From contig JBBHKE010000081.1 of NCBI GenBank assembly GCA_037447655.1, forward strand, positions 48,995-112,994: 64,000 nucleotides of DNA, read 5' to 3'. The DNA is from Zygnema cylindricum. Taxonomy: Eukaryota > Streptophyta > Zygnematophyceae > Zygnematales > Zygnemataceae. Below are positions 57,050-64,000 of the stretch, piece after piece. Numbering within the stretch: position 1 is the first letter of the stretch; each line of letters begins with the position of its first letter. The position numbers were made by a program, and so were the translations under genes. The notes below the pieces were generated by a model. The model ran no database searches and was not told the origin of the DNA. It was given only the letters and a program-made list of their open reading frames with translations.

Positions 57050-59953
57050 AAATGCCATTTTTATTCCGGATGTATGAGAAATTTCAGATGAAGCTTGTTT
57101 TTTATTTTGGAGGAAAAAACGACAAGGTTGCGTGTGGCGAAGGACGAAAAGAAAAATACAAAAAGATAAAAATGGGACAAGGATGAGAAATACATCAAAA
57201 ACTGAAGATTTACAAGATTGGAAAAGTAGATAAGTGATGTACGAATAGAGGATGATCGACTTGTTGATGTTCAGTTATTTTTTTAAATTTCCATTTTTTT
57301 TCTCTCCTTTTCTTGTGAAAGATATATTTACTGCGATGTACAGTTTGTAGAAATAAGTGAAAAGGTGTTTTTATTCACGAGGACAAGTTTTTTTTCTTCA
57401 CCCCTTTCTCCTTTTTTTTAAATAACTTTCAGGAGAGTTACTTTATCGGTAATGTTTAAAATTGGGTGTTTTTAAAAAAAATTATGATTCGAAAGACACA
57501 TTTATCATTTCAAAGTTTTCAAGGTTTTTTTTTTTTTATTCAAGCTGTTCCAGTTTCTGTAACTTTTCAATTCGTTTCTTCATCAAAAAAAAATGTTGTA
57601 ACTTTTTTAAAATGGCTTTTGTGTATTTCTTTGTTTAGTGACTTAGCCATCTTGAGTGTCACGGTTTGGTGGTAATTTTGCCTCTGTTTTAATTATTATA
57701 TTTTATGCATTCTAAATTTTTAAATATGCATACTATTGGTGTTAAATGGGTGAGAAGAATGTGGCCAATCAGTCTTCACATGCTACTCTCATCTTAAAAT
57801 ACAAACAGGTAAAAAAACTGGAAAAGTAAGTCAAAAAATGCAAATAATATCTGGCTTTCAAGATGATATCTTACCTTAAAAAACACAATTTTTTTTGTTA
57901 AAAATGGAGGACAGGTTTATTTAGAGAATTAACTTCCTTGTATTTTCTCAACAAACAAATGGATAAACTGATGTATATTATGGCAAGTTTGTAGACCTTC
58001 ATGACTTGTTTTAAAAGCGAGTTTATGTCAATTGAAAATTTTGTGTTCCAATTGTCTTAAAAAAAAATAAAAAAAAATGCACATGATAAAATAAGTACAC
58101 TTTAAGCGCAGATCAATGTAAGTCCTTAATTGAAGATTTTGTAATGCTTTTTAGTAGATTGACAACATTCAATTTTTGAAATTGTGAAGTCCTAAGACAA
58201 AATCAGTAACTTTATCGGGCGGATGTTTTAACCTTTTTAACCGGATATATTGGGCACGTCAAAAAATACAATCTTCATTTGAATGAGGGTGACGCGCAAT
58301 GAAGATTGCGATTTTTGAGACCCAGTTTCCTGAAATTGCGGCGAAAATACGTCTCCCAGAGGACTTTTAACGAATGGGACAGGTGGACCAATGAAGTGAA
58401 TGTTCATCTATACATACCTTTGCCCAGTTCCGTAAATAACTAAATACTCATCTCTGTAGTCTTTTTTTGAGGAAGCTATGAAAGGGACGTGTGGGACAAA
58501 GAGTGGGACACATAAAATTTCGTACTTTAGAGATCTCCAGAAAAGACAAAAAAATTGAACAATGTCTATTTTGTTTTGAGGCGGTGGGCGTTAACTTTTT
58601 CTTTTAGGTAAAACCCTGTCGTGAGATTTTGTTGCCAGTGCGTACTTTAAGAAAGCTGCTATACTTTTTTAGCATGTCAAGAGATCATCCGTACATATGT
58701 ACTTCCATTTTTATAGGCTTCTACTGTACCTCTTGAGGTTCGTTTGAGAGGGACACTACGGATTCCAGGTAAGACTGTACCCTGAACCCAAAGAAAAAAA
58801 AAGTACAATAGGGCAAAATCTTGAATGGATTTTTGAATTCCAGTTTGGTTGTTTTGGGAAAAGATGACCTGGCACACGTGCGAAGGGGAAACTGGAAAAT
58901 TGCCTTATGGCGCGCCACCCTAAAAAGGTTTTGGAACTGACAAGTACACAAAGAAAGCCGGCAAGTCGAAACTTCCATTTATTCAGGGTACTTTCGCATG
59001 TGCTAAAGTTACAGTTATTTTCTGTCGTTTTCCTCTATAACCTAGAAAAAAACTAGAAAATCCGCAGCAGTACCAAAAAAATGAAATTAACACCGTACAA
59101 ATTGCGTTACCTTACAACTTTAAATGTACTGCAATTTGTCGTCTAGCGCGAAGCAGTTTGTCGTCTAGCACAATTCGACCCAATTTCGTGTCCTTCCAGC
59201 TCATCTTCAAACTTTATATAAAATCACCTCGCGAGGTGATTTTAAATAAAGTTCCATGAGGTAAACGAATAGGCAGATGCTGTCGCACGTGCTGGAAGTT
59301 TTTTACAATTTTTGAGCGCAAACAACCAAAAAAAAACCCACCGCACGTTTCCAGCCTGTGCGTGACTTTTTTCCGTGCGTTATTTTCCGTACAGGGGCCG
59401 TGGAGGGGTTTCGACCAACGGACGCCATTTCGCAAAAGCGAAGTCCGTGAAAACGCCTCTCTCTCTCTTCCTCTCCCACTAACGGCTCTATCTCACAATT
59501 CTTGGAATGAAAAAAGGCAAGAAAGGTATCAAATGAAATATCTATACAAAATATTTCTTTTGGCTGTCGTTTAACTTATTTTGGTGGCAAGTAGAGTGAG
59601 AACGGACGAAAAAACAAAATAGGGAAACCATGGCGGAATGTTTTGGAATTTATGACGTCGACGCTATCATAAGTACGCATGACGTCAAAATGTCACAAAC
59701 CCTACACAATACACATCTACAATGTCACAAAGTAGTTAGACGTCTACAACCGTCTCTACTTTGTAAACGTCATCAATTGTCGCGAGTTTTGTACGCGTCT
59801 ACAATCGTCACAAATTGCACCTACGTCTACATCCGTCACAATATAAAGTTACGATTTCATTTTCTTTACATCCGAATGCTCTGAAAGTTGTACGGAGAAT
59901 CTTCGCTAAAAAACAAAGTAGCAAGACTAAGTTTCGGTTACATGCGAAATTAC
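57050..59953. other. Spacer downstream of the DREB gene
   Basis: AT-rich 3' flank with T-runs, then unremarkable sequence. A perfect palindrome TAAAATCACCTCGCGAGGTG... spans 59219-59244. Positions 59868-59953 belong to the dispersed repeat that received hAT MITE 2. No coding exon was recognised. Confidence 0.5.
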
Positions 59954-60775
59954 TAGTGTTGTGTATCGGTAAGGATTTTCCGATAACCGATATGGGCCAT
60001 TTTTCGGGGACCCGATAATCGATATATTGGTACAATATATCGCTATCGGTCTTATCGCCGATAAGTAGCCGATAATATCGGTTACTTATCGGCGATAATG
60101 CCGATAACGATAACTATCGGCGATAACTGTACGAACCGTACAGATAAATGTACGGCCTGTACACTCATATGTACGTCTTATTCCCCCGACAGTAGCCGGC
60201 ATAATATATGTACGGCTTTAGTACGGCTCCAGTTAAAGCGATGTACCTTCCACATCCGACGCCGTGGCTTTGTCCCTTTCTTTTTTGAGATCCACTACAA
60301 ACCTGCCACGTGTCAATCCGTCGACTTTTTTGGCCAAAGCCGCCAAAAAAGCCATTCTGAGATGTCGGCGCTCACGCTGACCGTCCGCTCTTATTTTATC
60401 ATTGAATGTCGTCCGTTCGATTCTAGCCGCGCGCATAATGTTATTCTGCATCCGTTGTACTTTGAGTCCGCCGTCTTTTTACCGTTTCATGATAATCAGT
60501 TTATCGGTACAATTCCGTACATTCCCGTCAAATTTATGTACAGTTAACCGCCCAAAAAGTACTACAAAGTGCAACGTATTTTTTCGTCAAATTCCGTACA
60601 TTTCCCGTAAAAAGCCGTACATTTCACGTAAATTTCCGTTCAGTTTACCGGACAGAAAGCATTCCGGACAGAAAGTACAGAAAGTACAAATATATCGGGA
60701 CCGCTGACCGTTCGATAACGATAACTATCGGTATCGGTGTTATCGCGATAAGTTTTTTACCGATACACAACACTA
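59954..60775. mobile_element. hAT-type MITE, copy 2 (822 bp)
   Basis: Termini TAGTGTTGTGTATCGG and CCGATACACAACACTA are perfect inverted repeats. The 8-bp target duplication GAAATTAC is perfect (59946-59953 and 60776-60783). Both ends are rich in TATCGGCGATAA palindromic words as in copy 1; the centre is GTAC-rich and non-coding. A 149-codon plus-strand frame inside (60098-60547) has no transposase motif. Confidence 0.96.
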
Positions 60776-60783
60776 GAAATTAC

Positions 60784-62081
60784 CCTCAGTCACAAAACGA
60801 CGAAAAAGGTGTCACGGAAAGCTGAGAATTTGGGAGGGCACTTTCGGTCCTTCTGTCCTGTCCGTACTTCGCTGAAAGTTGGTGCCAGGCTGTCGTAACT
60901 TAGGGAGCAACTTCCTTTAGACGTTTCCGACGGCCAGACAGCCGGCAGCTTAAAACCGCCAAAAAAGTACAGTACGGCAAGAAACAATGGTAGGAAAATA
61001 ATCATATGATCGCGTTGTCTCAATTTCAAAGTTCAAACGTACATAGTTGAATCGTTTCCTAAAAATCTTTATCAGAGGTGCACTGCCCATCGCTGTTTGT
61101 GTTCAACATTTTCCGGGTAGCTAAAAACAATTTAATTTATTTTCAGCCGTTGGATTTTACATTAAGGCGAAGATATCGCTGCTACCCTCCGATCCTACTG
61201 TCACGATTACAAATCGGGAAAGTGTACAGTACGTAGTGTGGAAAATTGCTTCCATATCCCAAAAAGTGTTTAACGCATAACCATTGGGCCACGTAAATTG
61301 GACAGCTGTACTAGAAAGTACTGTAAAAATTAATTAAAGTGGTTAATTTTTCGTACGCCATGGTACTACATAATTCGTACGGCTGGAGATAATGATGGCC
61401 CGGCTGAATGTGACCTTCATCTAAGGAACGAGGCCGACAAGGACCGCAACTCCCGTTCAGTCAGCTACTTCTGTCAGATTAGCTAAGATTGCGCCAGCAG
61501 TCAAATTATGGTACGTGGATTATAACGAACAAATCGAATAATAAAGGCCAAAACAAAAGCCCTTACACTTCCGTGTCACTCGACACGTGTACATTTGTAA
61601 AATTTGTTGCCAGGGAAAGGACTGTAGTCGGCAAAATTCAAGGCCGTGACGAATTTATTTTTTTCCTTAAAAGTCTTTGGCACGGCCCGAACCGCTTTAC
61701 CAGCTGAGAAATAATCAGTGTGAAGAACTGAAGACTCTTTGCTTGACCAAGATTTCACCTAGCCTGTATTCGTTTTCGAGCTATGGATTTCGCCATCGGT
61801 ACTTAACATCTAAATATGAATAAAAAAAAAGGGGCTGACTTTATTAAAAAGCGCGATGGTAAACCATCTAAGTTCATGGGGAACAAAAGAGAAGTAGCAC
61901 GGCAAAAAATGAAAAACTATATGTTGGGGGAAAAAACAAAAACGATAAGCAAGGCAAAAGCAACGAAACCACAAAATGACAACTAGTAGTCGGAAAACAC
62001 CCAAAAAAGCAAAAAACAACAAACGAAACACCAAAAGAAAAAGCTAACACCTAACAACAAAACCCTAACATAACTAAAAAT
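60784..62081. other. Spacer, no gene recognised
   Basis: It contains CAAAGT and GTACGG words but no convincing exon. About 61815-62081 is probably the 3' UTR or tail of the minus-strand non-LTR element, with CCCCTTTTTTTTTATTC at its possible end on that strand. Confidence 0.45.
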
Positions 62082-64000
62082 CTATGCAAAGCAACCACGT
62101 AAGTCCCCGAACCCCGGAGGAGCACGAGGCGGGAGTTCCGGGACACGTCGACGATCCATAGCCGCAATAGACGATCCAAGGAGGATAGAAGCCTGCACTC
62201 GCTAAAGGGCCACTGATAAACGTTGGCGGTAAAAAGAAGTAAGTACTGAAACAGAAGGGCTCCCAGGTCCCCGCCGCTCAAACGAACGCCGACCACAAGC
62301 ACGGAGAAACTCGTCCAAAGCCACACCCAAACAACCAAATATCTCCACCGCCATCGGAATGAAACCATCCATAGCATCGCGATGGGCATAATCACGCTCC
62401 TTCCTCCTAGCCGCGTCGCGTGCGGCCACGCCCACATGTCGAGCTGCCCGACTAACAACAGTATCAGAAGAAGGGTTTGCCAAAACAACGTCACCGAATA
62501 TACGACGCGCACCATCAAGTAATACAATGTCAATCCGACGGGAAGGAATAATGTGGGAAACTTCCCGACGGACAGAATATCCTCCCTCGGAAGCGATAGT
62601 AGCAATGGTGTCTCGAATCGTGTCGTGCGCCTGAATCAACTCGCCTCCGTGGGAGCAACGAAGCAAATGAATGCCGTCGGGATCAAGAACGTGGTCACAA
62701 GAGCAAACAAGCGAGCCAAGCAAAGGTGGGTGAGGGAGGCCAAGCCGAAACCTAAGGGCCGTGGTGAATTGAGCCGGGGTGAATCGGAGAGTAGATAAGA
62801 TAGGGATAGCCAATAGCCAAGCTCCGGAACCCGGTCCGCCACAGGAAAGAAAGCGTGCACGCGAAGTATCAGAAGGAAGCGCCTCGAGAAACTCAGACTT
62901 AATAGTGGCGACAACCTTATCAGAAATGGATCCCTGAACACGTGCAACTGATGTTGAAACAAGAGTGGAGAGAACTGGCATATCCGCGATAGCAGCAGGA
63001 GGAAGAGAACGAGATGCATCGAGAAGGGACCGCTGGAAGGCGAGCACACCGTCCGAAACTCGGGGTACCACAGTAGCAAGAATAGGAGTGTCCCCAGCCA
63101 AAAAACGAGAGACAATAGTGGAGGCAACAAGGCAACAACTTCCCAAATAGGCAGCGGGGGCAACACGGGCCGTCGACAGTAAACCCAAACCACCTGCAGA
63201 GACTGGAAGACTGGCTTGGATACGGGCTGCAGGCCCAGACTCACGATCAAAATCCCCACGACCTAACAAAGAATGAAGCACGTCCATGAGCCGATCGTCA
63301 AATGCAGAAAGGGACGACACAAAAGTAGGAGTGGGAGGGGAAGTACGAGTAAGGTAGGAGGGGCGATGGGGGAAACACCTGGTTAAAAGTGCAAAAGCCA
63401 CTTGGGGATAGGAAAGGTTAGGAAGGTCATCCACATGGGACAAATCTGTCTGAAGAGCAGAATCAAGAAATTGCTTGATGTATAGATCAGAACCGAGAGG
63501 GCAACCTAGCACCCGAATGCCTTCGGATGGAGGAGGAGTCTGAAAACCAGGAGGTGGAATGAAAGAAGGAGGAAAAGCACTGGGGGACCACACAACACAC
63601 TTAGTGGGTTGGACAGAAAGATTGAGTTCGGCCAAACGATTCTTGAAAAAGGTATAGGCCGGTATAACTTGGTCCCAAGGACCGATAATGTGTGTGTCGT
63701 CCGCAACTGAAGGGAAGAGGCAAGATGGAAAAGCAGCCGCGGAAGCTCGAAGGGCCCGGTAATGAGCAAGGGCAAACAAAGGGCCTCCAAGAGGATCACC
63801 CTGACGAGTGCCGGTCGTGGAAGAAAGTGGGACCAAATCACCATCAATGGAAAAGGAGAGGCTGCTGCTCAAAGAATAAAAGGCCCTCACAAAAGGAAAT
63901 ATCTGGACAATTGGAGAAGGTGCAGCCATAAGCTCGAAAAAAATGGCGTTACGATCCACTGTATTGAAAGCATTAGAAACATCAACTTGAAGGACTAAAT
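62082..64000 (-). pseudogene. Non-LTR retrotransposon ORF: reverse transcriptase plus RLE-like endonuclease (5' end outside window)
   Basis: The minus-strand frame is open from the window edge at 64000 to a TAG at 62204-62202. Reverse transcriptase motifs: LQVDVSNAFNTVDR at the edge (domain A), TGTRQGDPLGGPLFAL (domain B) and ADDTHIIGP (domain C catalytic pair). C-terminal part: a Cys/His cluster, CSCDHVLDPDGIHLLRC, then RRIDIVLLDGARRIFGDVV, resembling the restriction-like endonuclease of R2/CRE-type elements rather than the APE endonuclease of plant L1. After the TAG the same frame stays open 39 more codons (RVQASILLGSSIAAMD...) to 62082, suggesting a premature stop. The 5' part is beyond the window. 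Superfamily assignment is tentative. Confidence 0.78.

Noticed and set aside
62553-63931. Several 60-80-codon plus-strand frames
   Set aside because: Complements of the minus-strand RT/RLE frame.

Overview
This window is plant nuclear DNA: spliced genes with GT/GC-AG introns, an AP2/ERF-DREB factor, a TPX2/WVD2-like microtubule protein, a PASTICCINO2-type hydroxyacyl-CoA dehydratase and Ty1-copia elements primed from plant initiator tRNA-Met. The species cannot be fixed from sequence alone. The low gene density, very repeat-rich spacers and an RLE-type (not L1-type) non-LTR retrotransposon suggest a non-flowering plant, such as a bryophyte or lycophyte, but this is a weak inference.

Layout. 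1-3.5 kb: tandem repeat, GTAC-rich dispersed repeat and a MITE. 3.55-13.96 kb, minus: a nine-exon TPX2-domain gene (about 741 aa) with a hAT MITE and tandem duplications in its introns. 14.4-14.9 kb, minus: the last two exons of an unrecognised gene. 16.5-17.4 kb: a MITE, then a tandem duplication of the promoter of the next gene. 17.42-23.24 kb, plus: a nine-exon HACD/PAS2 gene (222 aa) with a triplicated splice acceptor, a duplicated splice donor, a GC-AG intron and a 430-bp pyrimidine tract. 24.0 kb: a 10-N assembly gap in pyrimidine-rich DNA. 24.60-25.23 kb, plus: only the 3' two exons of a GILT-type thiol reductase. 26.1-27.75 kb, minus: a decayed copia gag-integrase fragment. 27.9-28.2 kb: a head-to-tail tRNA-derived SINE array. 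28.5-31.5 kb: MITEs.

31.6-45.6 kb holds two full-length Ty1-copia elements, each with LTRs, 5-bp target duplications, a polypurine tract and a primer-binding site complementary to the anticodon arm of initiator tRNA-Met (half-tRNA priming, as in Drosophila copia). Both have broken gag-pol reading frames. Copia-1 carries a small DNA element in its 3' LTR; copia-2 carries a solo LTR in RNase H. 45.7-50.6 kb is a nest of TA-flanked MITE families sharing one terminal sequence, plus Harbinger-like MITEs. 54.41-57.05 kb, plus: an intronless DREB-type AP2/ERF gene whose AP2 core is GC-rich and lies between a pyrimidine-rich N-terminal and a purine-rich central coding segment. 59.95-60.78 kb: a second hAT MITE with a perfect 8-bp target duplication and an empty-site relative elsewhere in the window. 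62.1-64.0 kb, minus: the 3' half of a non-LTR retrotransposon, cut by the window edge.

The host genes are functionally unrelated (fatty-acid elongation, microtubules, thiol reduction, transcription). No multi-gene system is visible. The novelty lies in the transposable elements and in the small duplications that have reshaped the HACD gene. All homology calls come from reading the sequence; no database search was run.
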